From contig NC_083598.1 of the NCBI RefSeq assembly GCF_020882245.1, positions 68,981,858 to 69,045,857 on the forward strand: 64,000 nucleotides of DNA, written 5' to 3'. This DNA is from Rhopalosiphum padi. Taxonomy: Eukaryota; Arthropoda; Insecta; Hemiptera; Aphididae. The notes under the pieces are model-generated. The model was not told where the DNA came from. It worked only from the letters and a program-made list of their open reading frames with translations, and did no database searches. Shown here in pieces: positions 26,155 through 39,966 of this stretch; the first letter of the stretch is position 1, and each line of letters starts with the position of its first letter. Both the position numbers and the translations under genes were made by a program.

Positions 26155-27090
26155 CTAAAAAAAGAGGAGGTGCCGCTCTCTTATATATTAGGTGTCGAGT
26201 GGATCACTTTATGGGTGTATTAAATTTGAATTCAATGATATATCATTGTAGGTACACGAAAAAAAATTCTAAGCGGAAATAGTTAGTCAGTCTATATTAC
26301 GTATAATATCATTAAATATATTTCGTGAAAGTTTTTTTTATATAATATCTATAAAAGCCATTTATTTTAATTTTGGTATTACAGTAAGTTAACATATTTT
26401 TATCTCGGATAATGTAATATTGAACTATTATAATAATTAATAATATATATACTACGTATATTATAAAAATTTAGATTATAGATAAGTATATAACTTGAAA
26501 TTAAATGTTATCTTTCTTTAAATATCATAAAACAGTAAAAATAGAAAAATATATTATATTATGTTAAAATAAATCAAAAATTACATTGTATATGTATAAT
26601 AAAATTCATTATAATATAATTAATAATTGTCGAGATATTATAATATCCTTGTTGAATGTTGAAATCTTATCATTAAAATAAAAAAATATTAATCATAATA
26701 TATAATATACATACAAGTTTTAAGTTTCCACGAATAATTGTTATATAAAAAAACATTTAACGCTGTTATTATTTCTAAATTGTTTGGATTTTATGGTTTC
26801 GGTATGCTCTACTTATGAGGAACCTTGCATTAAATTTCCAAAACTTAGATTTAAAAAGAAAAGTTTTTATGAATTTCTAACAATAAATAGCTAGCAATTT
26901 TTATGATGATTTAAGATGAATTTCGTCAAAATTCTTACTTTAAATACATATAAACAAATTATGCCAATATGTTTTCAATATTTTTATATAGATATAAGAA
27001 CAACTTATGTGAAATTGTATGTTAAAGTTTTCAGAATTTCGACCCTGCTGTATAATTTGATATTTAATAATTTATTTAATAATATTTTTT
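26155..27090. repeat. Dispersed repeat, copy A
   Basis: Contains gccgctctcttatatattag, then ctataaaagccatttatttt, then taaaacagtaaaaatag. The same words in the same order occur near 29240-29580 (copy B), and the tatattaggtgtcg word recurs near 60300. It is a degenerate interspersed repeat of unknown class; the boundaries are approximate. Confidence 0.55.
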
Positions 27091-28440
27091 AATCGATATT
27101 TATAAAAATAAATAAAAATTTGCCATGCCTATGAATAGCTCAAAATGTTTTGAATTTTATAACAAAAAATATAAATTATTTGGAAAGAAATAACTAATAG
27201 GTATACAAGGAATATCCAATATTGTAAATATTTGAATTTCAAATACTTATTAAAAGTTAAATTAAATTTTTTTTTATATAGATTGAAAAACTTATAAACT
27301 ATTTTTAATTTAATTTTAAAATCTTAAGTATAAATTGAACGTTGTTTATATATGTTTAACAACAATATAACCAGCATTTTTCGATATTTTCACGAAGTTT
27401 GTCAACATTTTAAAATATTTAAAAAATACTGTAATTGTACATTTTCGATACTTTTTAATTAGAAAATTAACCACTTATTAGGAACCATTAATTTCCAAGT
27501 ATTTTTACTAATTTATAAATTTTTATTGACATTTATAAAAAAAGAAAAATTGTCGTTATATGTCATATTATAATATGAATCAAGAAATTCAAAATACTTT
27601 GAAAATTATATAATTAAATATTATTTAAATTTATACAATAATATGTAAAAAATGATTGTATTTGTAATTTGAAGTTTCAACGCTTATTTGTTTTTTAATT
27701 ACTTGCATAACAAAATAAAGAAATCAATTTAGTTAAAATCTAGTTTAGCGTAAAAATGTTTGCTTTTCTTTAATTTTCTGCTTATTTTTCCCGATTAAAA
27801 AAAAAGTATTACACATTTTTGATTTTAACCTCTCTAAAGAGTAAAGTGTAAGTTTCAATTTTTTTTATTCAAAACCACCCTCAAAAGTTGAAAATTGAAG
27901 CATTTTATCAGCAACTTATCATGTATTCATTCACAAAAATAAAGTCACACATCATTGTAAAATCATTACTTTCATCATCGCTCCACCCAGAATCTAAAAT
28001 TTTTATTAATACTTAAAAAAAAGTTCAGGCATTTTAAATTCTAATAAATATAGCTAAAAATTAATATAAATATTTTTTATGTATATAATATTTTATTTCA
28101 TTGTATAATCTTTATTTTATGATGGAACGTTTTAGGTTACAAGATTACATTTAATATTCTATCGAATAATAACAAAATAACAAAATTTTTTTTTTTATAT
28201 AAGATAAGACATTTCTAGCCTATCTTATCTATATTTATGGATAATATAGAATAAAAAGTTTGAGACTATTTTAACAATATCAATACATGAATCTAATATA
28301 GATATAAATATACTAATAGGTGTGTAAATAGGCGATTTACATGAATATTTGACAAATATTATATACAAATTATTGAACAAAGAATAAAAAATAAAAACAT
28401 CAAAATTAATAGACGTATTCAAGATAAATGGATAGAATAT
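27091..28440. other. Intergenic AT-rich sequence, no gene seen
   Basis: Nothing supportable; probably further decayed repeat sequence. Confidence 0.35.
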
Positions 28441-28444
28441 AACT

Positions 28445-29060
28445 TAATTGTGAGGTCGTATTGGCGGCCGCGTTTTAAAATTTTAAATTACGTTGAAGTG
28501 GCGGATGGATATAGAGGTATATATAGTAGTGTAGTGAGTCTGTTGAATTGTGTATTGAATTATGAACATTTTTGATAAAGTTTATGTCATTATGTGATCT
28601 TACATTTTATTAATTTAGAGGTCTTTATGTATATTTTGAATGAATCACGGAGCATTTGTAACAATTCTTGAAACCTTCTTTTGAAATAATTTTTTAATAT
28701 ATTAAATAATATTTTTTGAATGTGTAGCCGAACATTTCCCCAGATTGAATATTCATAAGAAATTTATAAAAGTAGCAGTTGCTTGTATATTAGGAATGAA
28801 CATTTTTTATGAATACCTAATTTTTTGTTTATTATTGGAAATAGCATCGATAGGCAGTGGTATACCAATGTATGCTTGTTGTTATTTTGTTGATATGTAT
28901 GGCCACCAGGCCAGCCTCTTATCTAGTGTGAGTCTGCAGAGGTGTTTGACTGTTGGTTTCCAAGGTATGGTTGCGTTGTTGAATTTTGGTGGTAATGGTG
29001 TGGAATAAAGACGAAGGCTGAAAATGATTGCTGTGCTTTTTGACGTGTTGGTATTTGTAT
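28445..29060 (+). other. GC-richer block with an unrecognised 78-88 aa open frame
   Basis: The block starts with ggcggccgcg and stays visibly less AT-rich than its surroundings. A plus-strand frame (28745-29008; first internal ATG at 28796) encodes a hydrophobic N-terminal half (ILGMNIFYEYLIFCLLLE) and ends NFGGNGVE. It is followed directly by GAATAAAG, which could be a polyadenylation signal. I recognise no domain. It could be the 3' part of an old retroelement or a non-coding transcript end. I do not claim it is a gene. Confidence 0.2.
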
Positions 29061-29234
29061 TTTCCAGTTTTTACACTAAGTTGATAATACATTAAAGTGA
29101 CCTTGTAGGTTATGTGTTATCGCTTCTATAGATTCACTGTATATTACTACAATAATGTTGTATTATTATGTTTGAATATCCAATATCGTTAAAATTTTAC
29201 ATTAACAAACACTCAAAAAAAAAAAAAAAAATAA

Positions 29235-30060
29235 TAAGCAAGAAGTGGGTACCGCTTTCATATTATTGCTCACGAAAAACGATTTGGATCGGAGAGGGTA
29301 TGTCAGCCTGTACCACTAAATTTATTTTATGATATAGCTATTAAAGCCATTTATTTTACTTTTAGTATATTACGTTAGGTTGATATAATTTCTTACAAAA
29401 CCCTTTCATTTATTATATTATTAGTATTTAATTATTGTGATTTATGATATAATATAATAACATTATATATTTATTATTTACACCATACTATAAAATTGTT
29501 TAAATTTTTAAAGTAATAATTAGTTCTTATTACTATAGTTCTTAAACACCCTAAAACAGTGAAAATAGAGTCATAGTATATAAATAGATAATATATTAAA
29601 ATTAATCTACATTTTAGAAAATTTCATTGCAAATAGAAAAATTAATAAAACATATAAAAGTTTTATGACCCCACGAAAATAATAATAAAATAATTAACAT
29701 CATTATTCATTGTTAAAATACATAAATTCGTTCAAATTTAAACTACAAATATAAATAGTCTTTGTATATTTTTTAGATTTTTTAGCCCTGGTGATATGAA
29801 GTACTCACGAGGAACATTGTATTCAATTTTTATATTTTAGTTATATAAATTGAAGATCTTACACATTTTTTACTACAAAATACTTATAGTTTGTAAATTT
29901 TCATGATTTTGAAGCATTTAATAAAAATGTGAATGCATATAAAAAAATTTAACCTATGCATTTTTATAATTTTTGTATAAATACAAGTAAAACTTAATTA
30001 AGATCTTATATAAAATGTTTAAAGTATTTTTATACATTCATAAATTTTTAACAGTATTTA
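29235..30060. repeat. Dispersed repeat, copy B
   Basis: Shares ordered words with copy A at 26155-27090: ggtaccgctttcatatta, ctattaaagccatttatttt, cctaaaacagtgaaaatag and ctcacgaggaaca. It is diverged; the boundaries are approximate. Confidence 0.55.
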
Positions 30061-33000
30061 AAAAAAATTTTTATTCGGTCTAAAATTATTTTTAGGCCAT
30101 GTAATAACTAATAAGTAAAATGAAAAAAAAACATAAGTCTTTTAACTCAATGAAAAATACAAAATATTACATTTTCTGTTATAACGTACATAACCATTAA
30201 GCCATATAAATATATTATTATTTATTAGTATGTATATATCAAAAATATATACCTAATTATTTTAACCTATAAATATTTTAATGCTTTTGAATAAAGCTTA
30301 AACATAATATATAAAACAATTATTTTAACTCAATGACCCGAGTTAAATATTAATATACAAGTTCATAACTCTTATTATGTTATATTTTTTCATAGAAAAC
30401 TGAACGAACATAATATAATAAAATTTATTGTTTGATATACGTTAGGGAACTATACATTTTGAGCGTTTTTGTCGAGTTTATCATGAAGGTTATTTTGATA
30501 CTGCCTTCACATTACTATACTATATGTCTATATATGTACTAGTATAATGTATGCATGTATATATGTATATATATATAATATTTAATGGTAAAAAGTAGAT
30601 TTAATAAAATATTTAAAACAGAAAGTGATTGTTTTTTTTATGTTGTTTTATATATATACATTGTTTTGTATTATATAAATATAAATATTAATTAAGAAAT
30701 ATACAAGTAGTTAAACATTAATTTAATACTTATTATAGCTAAGTAACTGAGTACTAAATAAAAATTCCTACTTACTAAAAAAGTAAAAAATGAAGCAAAA
30801 TTAGTGATAACGTGTTTATATGAAAATTTGACACGTCTCCAACATTTTTATAAACATAATGTTGAATAAATAAATATATTGAAGTAAAAAAAAAATAACC
30901 TTGAATTATTCTGGCTATTAATATTGATAATAACTAATAAGCAGGTATTTTAATAATTTATAGAAACATGACACAAGAACATAAATGTATAGATAAACAA
31001 TTAATTTTGTTAAAATAATTTAACAAATATATTTGAAAAAAAAATGTTGCGTAAGTATTAAGTAAAATAGGTACCAATATACATTTTGATATTAAAATGT
31101 ATATTGTTAATCTAACTGTTATTGTTGAAGACACATTAAAGTTGAAACATTTTATTAGTAATAATATTAAAATGGGAAGATCAACAATTTTAAATGAGCT
31201 TTATTTTTTAATAAATATTACCTATTGGCTAATTATTCTACTACTAACAAAAATAAATAAATATATGAATTATGATTATTAATATTTTATTAATTGACTT
31301 TAAAATTGATGACTATATTTTCGAATATTCTAAATTCCCTACTCATATATGGTGTAAACATTCGAGTAGATTACAAAGAACTACAAATGCTTGTGAAGCT
31401 GTTCACTAAAAAACGTAATGCATATTTTTATTAAAAGAATATAAAATAACTATGAATAAAAGTATTGACTAATTTATAAAATAATTATTTTTTTTTTATT
31501 ATTATTATTAATTATTATTATAAATCGTAAATTGTCTATACTTTTTTATATTACTGTAGTACATATTATTTAGTATACTTTATTTATAAGATTTATATTT
31601 ATGCGTTCAAATAATCTATTATTTAGTATCGGTTTTTAAAAATTAATAAGACTTACAAAAAAAGTTATTCTGGAAAGCAATAGGCATCTATATACCTATT
31701 TTTTACCTTTTTGATCAGGACCTTAATGCTATTAAATAAAATTTGTATTGCAAATAGTACTTATACTTCGAATTTTTTTGGGTAGGATTATTAAAAATTA
31801 ATAATGTCAGCTTCTTTACTCGATCTTCGAAAGTGGGTATGTATAGATAAGCAGTGACTCTTGACACAGTCATGACGTGTCCTGACATAAAAATTAAAAT
31901 ACATATTGATATTTTAGTAGGTACCCTACAAACTATGTAGTAATGATAATTCTCTAAATATTTTAGTGGTTCAATATTTACTTTGATTGCATAATAAGTG
32001 CAATTAATTGTTGTGAACTTCAGCACTTGTGTAATTATTTAAAAAAAATATTTATTGGTGAATTAAGTGAATTGTTTACTATAAACAATAACATTTCTAA
32101 CTTGATTTATCATACGTTTATGACGAATTATATTTAAATAATTTGTAATTGATTATGCTTACTATAAATTAATACGTCGTCATCGTGTTACATAAATAAG
32201 GTACCTAATTTTAAATACCAATAGCGTGTATTTTTATTTTATTGACTATGTCTACTAATTATAAGTGCTGATATTCAAGTGTTAGAAATGTTATCTTATC
32301 ATTAAAGCATGATCTATAAATAATATTATGTATATTCGAGAATAGATGGTGTCGTGTGTTGTCACAAATAACAGAAAATTGACAATTTTAAAATGCTTAT
32401 AAAGTTATAATATAATATAATTTTAAAGTTAATTATCAAACTATCAAATTAAAAAGCAAAATTATAAATAAATAATATCATATAATAAAAGGTATAGGCG
32501 TATAGCAGTAAAAAATTTGGAATGACTTTAGTCTCTTTCACCATTTAAATATTTTTGATACCTACCTATAAAGTTGTGATTTGTGTTACACATAATTACG
32601 ATCGAGTATTTGGTCCATCATGACGATTGCTATCATAATAATGTGACAATAATAATCTTGATATCTGCATGCTGTTAATGTGGTAATGAAACGTTAATAT
32701 TAAAATGTGATATAATGCTGAAAAGTGAAAATAATTACGTTGTCCTTGTGTATATATTTAAAATCATAATATTGTCGTTTAATACCTTATCGTTTTTTAC
32801 CTGGTGTTTTTTCCGTATCATTTTTACTGATTATTAAGTTTGATTATAGATAATTAAATTCACTCTGAACCAGAGTATAATGAATTATTCTGAACGTAAA
32901 ATTTGCCTTACACATTTGTATAAGACGGATACAATACATGCAGAAATACACTCCTCTTAAACGAAAATTATAAAAATAAAATTACAGATAATTGATAGGT

Positions 33001-33123
33001 CGTTTTTATTTCATGTCCGAAATTAGGTAAGTATCTTATAATTTGTATCTATATCTTTTATCTTATTATAGATGTTTTTTTTAATTATTTAATTTTGAAT
33101 GATTAAACATAATTTTAAATTAT
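30061..33123. other. Intergenic AT-rich sequence, no gene seen
   Basis: A TA-rich simple repeat lies around 30540-30582. Short open frames here (for example 31097-31282 plus, 31715-32026 minus) have low-complexity composition and no family resemblance. Confidence 0.4.
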
Positions 33124-33131
33124 CAGTAAAC

Positions 33132-34127
33132 CAGTGGCTGGTAACCTTTTTGGACTCTGGGGCCTCATTCAAAAATTAAAAAAGTTTCACAAGCTGTGTC
33201 GGACAAAAATTAAAAATTTCTAACCTTATTTTAAAAATTTTTAATTTATTAATTTTCATTATTGGATATTGTTTGCTATTTTTTCATATCAAAATAACTT
33301 ATGTACGCCTTAACAGTTAACACGCAGTGGAGGTGGTCTGTTAAGCGTGTTTGGTGTTGGTTTTTAATTTTTTTTATAAGAGAAAAGGCCAGTTTACACA
33401 TATATGTAGATCCAAACATAAAATAATATATATTTTGCAACTATGTTTTTAATTTTTTTAAATTATGAAGCAAGTTTAGCATAAAAAAAAGGTAAAGCCA
33501 ATTGTTTGAATGCATTTTTTAGAACATCTTGGGACTAAAAATCTATAATTTTCACTTAAAACTCAACAGGAACGTTTTCAACATCAATATTACATTGATT
33601 GACGAGTAATTGAAAATATTATGAACATTGATTAAAATCTTGAAAGCGATTATTAAAATCGTATTGAAGTGTCAAAATAGATTCAAAAAATTCAACCGAT
33701 GAAAATTAAAATGTTGACAATTCAAAAAATTGTTTACAAGCTGCAGGAAATATGATAATTCATTTTTTTTTAAGATAAAACCGTAAACATTTTAACTTTA
33801 TATTTCGAATGACTTAATATGAGACCACATATCAGAAATAAGTTTATTTTTACTTTGTAGTTTTATATTAATTTTATTGGTGTACTTCAATATATCAACA
33901 ACAAACGACCGTTCAGAAATCCAAACTTCATTTTTAAGAATGAAAGCATCTTCTCTATTTTCTTCCGAAAAATCGTAAATCTTTTGACGTAATATATTAC
34001 CCAGACGCATTAAATTATCATTTATAGATATAAAATGTATAGAATATAGATTTAAGGAAATATCAAAAATATTAAATTTAATTATAATTTTGGAGTGGAC
34101 TGCTGCAACCATAGTTGCTGACTACTG
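33132..34127 (-). pseudogene. hAT transposase remnant (ZBED5/GTF2IRD2-type), decayed element
   Basis: The minus-strand frame 34112-33798 ends with NIKLQSKNKLISDMWSHIKS, the conserved 'LQGKNKLI.D.WSHVK.F' block of the hAT transposase family that also gave vertebrate ZBED5 and GTF2IRD2-type proteins. Further minus-strand pieces (FPAACKQF, ESILTLQYDFNNRFQDF, DVLKNAFKQLALPFFY) continue the family order down to about 33480, interrupted by stops and frameshifts. The element seems to end at 33132 with CAGTGGCTGGTAACC. A weakly similar complement lies at 34127 (CAGTAGTCAGCAAC), but no matching 8-bp duplication was found. It is non-functional. Confidence 0.72.
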
Positions 34128-34147
34128 AAGTTCTCTACAGTAATAAG

Positions 34148-35133
34148 TAATAAGTATGGAATTTCTAGTTGAAAGGCATAAAATTCAATTTTTTTATGCA
34201 ATTAAGTTTTTTTAATTTTCAAAATTACCATTTTGTTTATCATATTTTTTAAAACAATTAAAAATAATAACTAAAATTGAATAAAATATACAACCAAGTT
34301 AGAGAAAATTATATTTTTGAATTTCTAAGAATAATAGTTAGTTTGCTAGGTAAATGTTTTAAATGTTTAACCAAATAGGTCAAAACAAAAAAGTTATACT
34401 TAGTTAAAGACGATAGTACTATATGTATGACACAGATAGCTATAAAGAAAGAGCACCAATGAATAGTTTTAGTAATCATTTACAAAATTGCTATATGCGT
34501 AAGCATTTTTATTATAAATTGCATATATAACAAAAGATTACACATTACAACCCATTTCGTAATTTTAGGTACACTTCACGATAATTAAAATACTCAAAAA
34601 TAAATAAGTAACCAGTTTCGTTGTTCAGTCTTCAGTATACGATAAGATACAGCTATTGCTATTTCTATTCAAATAAAAACGTTGATTAAGTAGGTATGTA
34701 TATAACTGTATAAGTATTGCAGGCTGAAATGGATATATTATTATTGAAATGCGAAAATACTGGTTATCAAAAATTGAATTTTTTTAATCCTAACTGATGA
34801 CTGAAAGTTTCACTAACAATTATATATTCACAAATTGTCATGAAAAAAATCAGTATTCCAATCGAAATTGATTATAACATGCAATTCGTATTTTGTTATA
34901 GGTGACATATCAATTATTCTAAGAAATTCAAAAACATAATTTGCTCTAACTTGGTCGATTTGTACTCAATTTAAATATTTCTTTTTTTTAACTGTTTTAA
35001 AAATATGATCAACAAAATGGCTATCTAGAAAATTTCAAAAACTTATTGCATAAAAGAGTGTTATAATAATTGTGAGTGTAATAATTTTAAAATCGAATCT
35101 TATGCCATTCAATCAGAATTTCCATACTTATTA
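34148..35133. mobile_element. Foldback element with arms of about 220 nt
   Basis: The left arm starts taataagtatggaatttcta and continues through ggcataaaattc, atgcaattaagttttt, ccattttgttta and aaccaagttagag. The complement of the right arm reads the same words in the same order starting at 35133. The loop is about 500 nt. No coding frame is seen. It abuts the hAT transposase remnant. Confidence 0.75.
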
Positions 35134-35172
35134 TTGAAAAATAAAAAGCATTTAAATATATTAATTTTCCAC

Positions 35173-35737
35173 GGAGATTGATAAATTGGGTCCCGGAAAA
35201 AAGGTATTATAGGTTAGTTGAGTTCCGAAAAAAAAAAAAATTAAAATATATGTGGTTTTTATAATATCATGTTCTAATTAATAAGTCATATATGGTATAA
35301 ATAATTAAAAATTGAGTCCTGGAAAAAAAATGTTAGTATGTATAAATATCATTTTTTAGGTAAAAAACTTAAATGATAAACATTTAACAAATTCTAATCT
35401 AACAATATTATTAGTATAAGAGTATTTTATTATTTGTTCCCTTAAGTGTATTTCTTTACTGAGCGTAATTTTATTTTTTTTTATTGTACTTTGTAATTTA
35501 ATGTGTCTCAGAGTCTCAGACTGTACATGTAATAGTTCATCCATAACACAGAATTATTCAAAAGTAAATTATATAAATACAAAATATTAAAATTTAATTT
35601 TTTAATATTTTAGACCTAGTTGCGCCAATAGTTTATAGCTGGGACCCAACTTACCTACTACCTTTTTATGCCCGGAACTCAACTTACCGCTTTCAAAATG
35701 AACACAAATTATCGCGGACCCAATTTACCTAGCCCCG
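35173..35737. mobile_element. Foldback element with GGGACCCAATTTACCTAGCCCC-type ends
   Basis: The left end (gataaattgggtcccgg, then gttagttgagttccg) is inverted at the right (cccggaactcaacttacc and ggacccaatttacctagccc). It is related to the nested unit at 15764-16456. The superfamily is unknown, and no target duplication was recognised. Confidence 0.7.
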
Positions 35738-37925
35738 ATTAAAGGTGATACGACTGATACGAGAATTTTTGAACACGCATTGTTCACTTTTAAAAACAAA
35801 ACTAAACAAATAGAACATAATATTATTCTTTTTCTAAGTACCTAGTAATTTAATTAATAAATTAAAGATTTATCATACAAATAAATAAATAATTGTTTAA
35901 TAATTATGATTTAATTTATATTTCATAGTTTAAATGTATTTACTTATAACGTTATAAGTTTATAACTAATTAATTATTATTTACTGTATTATAAGAATTA
36001 AAAGTATGAAGTTTCTAAACTAATTTTATGGCAATGAAAAATTAAAATTATGTCTATCTATATATCTGTAAATACTTGATCAAGGACCCAAAACAGGTTT
36101 TAATTTTTATGGTTCAATATGTCTCCCTATTTACTAACGTTATTAATTTATAATATACTTTTATACGTTTATATTATAATATACGGCCATACGGGTTTAA
36201 AGTTTAAACCCGTTTTTACACTGGAATACTGGATTAAACCATTTAATCATCAATGATATTGTAATAGTTAACTCGTGTATTATATGTTTATATCTGTCAT
36301 CTATGGCTGTTTTATACACACACACATATACATATATATATATGTATATGTGTGGTTTTATAAACGACAATATTTAGTATTTAGACCATACGATTTAAGC
36401 CCTAAGGTTCCAATTCATAGATGTTGGTTAAATAATTCAATAAATTATTAGTATTAAGTCCAGATTCAAATTCAAATTTAAAAAAAAAATATAAAATATG
36501 GAAAGAAAAATTACTTAATACTTAATAGTTATTAATATTATTATAATTAATTAGTTAACATTTTCATACATTTTGTTTTATTATTGACTATTGTCGCTAT
36601 GATTAATATCTACATTTAAAAAAATATCAAAAGTATATTTAAAAAAATATAATTGATATTTACATATTATTTCTTAAAGTGAATTAATTTAAATACAATA
36701 GGACATAGGTATATTATAACAAAAATAATAAATAAATAAATTTAATTATAACTGAATATTATTTTGAATTGTGTATTGTTAAAAATGTATGCCAACACCA
36801 AGTTTTATAAAAATTGATTTGAGATTTCTATATCAAAAAACGATTTTTTAAAAATGTGGACGTATCCGGTTATTGCACAGGGACCTTCAAATGATTTAAA
36901 ATAATTATTTATTTTGTAAACAAGGGCATCTTTGTATGCAATGATTCTGTGTATTAAGTAATCTATTTAATATTTTTCAGGAGTTCAGTAGCTCTTAAAA
37001 TTATAAATTATTAGTAATTAGTTATTAATATGTTTTATATGATTTCTGTTTTTTTCAATATCTAATACTCATATTTTGAAAAGTATTAACTTTTTTTTAA
37101 ATAAAATGTATACATGATTTTAGTGTTTTGATCCTATTTCACTCTGCATTTGTTGGTTAGTGAACTTATTTCTTTTAGTACATCTATATTCTATACCTAA
37201 CAATTGATTACATTTTATTTTTAAATGGAATTAATGGAAACCTTAAAGCACCCTATGGCCCATGCACAAACTCGTTTAGCTATCCATCCTATGAACATAT
37301 TTGTAATTAAGTTAATAGAATTAAAGCAGAACTAAACATTGCGCATACACAAACCGACAAACCACACAAACTTGCAAGCTTACATCAGTTACATCGTAAT
37401 AGTTTAGACATTTAATGACAGACTGTCGCCTCATTAGATCGAAAAATCAAAAAAGTTGATTATTTCATGTTGCCCCTATAACTGAATCGTCCTTCAGTTT
37501 TTACTGTTTTCAGCAGACAGCATTATATATGTTAGAAAACCTGAATGCTTAGAACTGATTAAATAAAATACGTAGAACGAAATACGAATAATAAAACGGA
37601 TCGTGTGTGACGACTTAATAATAGGTACCTACCTACATAATGTTCAACTTTAATATGTATTTTAAGTTTAAATAAGTGAAATATCAAGTAGGTACCTATA
37701 TATGCTAAAGTGGGCCACAAATTTCACATCATACCTCTTGCAGTCTTGCCTCTTCACTCCTTCGTCTAAATCTAAACTTAAAATTCTTACAAATAAAAAA
37801 ATATAAAACATGATTATTAAATGAACTGATCTACCTATAGGCTATAGGCACTCGTATAATTTTATACGCAAAACACTTAAAAGCAAAATGGAAAACGATT
37901 ATAATATGAATAATATTATGAATAC
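35738..37925. other. Intergenic sequence, no gene seen
   Basis: Contains a CA/TA microsatellite at 36315-36354. The stretch 37230-37450 is a little richer in C and G, but I see no open frame or RNA gene in it. Confidence 0.4.
36315..36354. repeat. (CA)n(TA)n(TG)n palindromic microsatellite
   Basis: A run of CA is followed by TA and then TG, so the tract can fold on itself. Confidence 0.8.
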
Positions 37926-37930
37926 CACTC

Positions 37931-38105
37931 ACCTAATTATCGGAAAGTTGAACGTGAAATAACTCAACTATCGAGTGTCCGTGAACGACAGTAATGAAAG
38001 AAAGACAACTTTAGGTACTATTTAACCTTCCGGCTTCTTCGGAGGTCAGGTTTTTCTCGTAGTAATAAATCGTCACCGAAGTTTGAGTATTCGTCGATGG
38101 TCTGG
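37931..38105 (-). promoter_or_regulatory. Possible non-coding first exon on the minus strand
   Basis: This GC-richer block (cttccggcttcttcggaggt near 38030) ends on the minus strand with a good 5' splice site (AATTAG|GTGAGTGG at 37931-37930). Upstream, around 38110-38125, lies a TATA-like AT run. There is no long open frame. It could be the first exon of a non-coding RNA or a distant alternative first exon of the minus-strand ACSS2 gene. Both are inferences. Confidence 0.25.
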
Positions 38106-39966
38106 AATGTTATATTATATTATGTTCTGTAGTCTGTTTTGATTTTACCAAGTCACATTATTTGAATCATACAGGTAGAACAGCGAGTCTGTATTTTATG
38201 CATTCATAACCAGGTTTTACTACCTATTACACATACGAGTATATTATAATATATGTAGGTATAGTAATTTAGATGTTTCTTCATTCGCGTAATACGTGCG
38301 AGTACACATTTGTCATTCATTATTACTTTATATTGTTGTGCACGAAAACGCAAATCCACATTAAGATTTACATTAATCGTTCATTTTTAATAATTTTATG
38401 TAAACAATTATGTAGGAGCAAGAGTATTTTTTATGTATGAAAAACGCATGTAACAGAATTATTTTTAAGTTCCTATCTAGTATCTATTGCTGCTATATGT
38501 TATTTAACGAACACATCAGCATAAAATGTATTACCTATTACGCTTAGTAGTTAGTATGCAGTCAATTCGTGACTTGTTGATATTGTGATAGGCAATATGA
38601 ATATTGAATAGCTACTTCATACTTGGTACTTGGTAGTTGGTACTCCTCTACCATTGTAAATTTGTAATGTACATCCGGCGGCAAGGGACCAATAAATTAG
38701 ATACGATTAATATTGGTTTAATCGCCATAACATTCTAACCTATAGAGTATAGATAGTGATTAATGGATATAATTAACCGAAACTATACACATAATTTAAA
38801 GACGTTACATTTAAATAGCTAAAATATTTTTTAAAAAATTGCTACATAATAAAGAGATATTTAAATTTTCAAATAGTATTCAGACGGGGTACAGTATTTT
38901 TAAGCCCTAATCAGTAATCTTTATCTAAGTCATAAGACCTTTCCTAATAAGACAAGTAATTATGAAAGATTAGTAGGTATTAATTCAATTAGATTTGACA
39001 ATGCAATTCCAAGATATAATAAAAAACATATCAACCATGTTTTATGGGGTTAGAGATTAAAATATTTTATTAACATAAAAATAATTCCATTCTACTCGTC
39101 TTGACAAAACTTAAATAAACCATTCATGGTTTGATCGTTATTTTATAATTACGAGTAATATAAAATACAATACCATAATAGAGTAATATTTAATATGTAC
39201 TTTATTATCTATGATAGTTAGGATTTATAATTCCTTAGTTATACCTATATATTATCATGATAAATTATATTATAAATAATAAGTCATTAAAAACTTATTT
39301 TAAGAAGTAACAGTTTCAAAAAAGTTTTAATTTTATAATAATGTATATTTACCGTACAGAATTTGAGTTATCTTTAATAAATAAGAAAAAATATTGATAT
39401 ACACATTTTATATTTCAAATGGTAATCTCCAATAATACTTTAGTATTTGTACACAAATTTATATTTACCATTAAACAAATTTCACATAGTTATCACAAGA
39501 TTTTTCACAAATTAGTTTAGAGTATTACCTGTAGAGTGTAGACACAACACACAATTAAAAAATGCATTAACATTATGGTTTATTTTAAGTTATCAAAATT
39601 ATATTGTGTCTTGTGTGTACAGAGCAATAAATTATGACCGATGATTTTACAATATTTAAAACATAATATCTAATCTAAATAGTTTAGGTCATAACAATAT
39701 GTATAACAATTTGTGATTAATACATTTTTTTATTGAATAAAATTTTTAAAAACAAGTTAATATGTATTTAATATATAAGTTTATTTAGATAAATGCATAC
39801 AACTTAAGTAAATTATTAACAAAGTTTAAATAAGAAAATAAAAAAAAATATACAGAAGTCACCTATACTTGGGATACTTGTTAAACATACAGTAATAATC
39901 AATGTAAAACAATATTCTATATTTAGTAAATTTTGTCTAACAGATCATAAATTACTTATTTTAGAA
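38106..39966. other. Intergenic sequence 3' of GCSH, no gene seen
   Basis: AT-rich sequence, likely containing the GCSH 3'UTR at its right edge. Nothing else can be supported. Confidence 0.4.
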
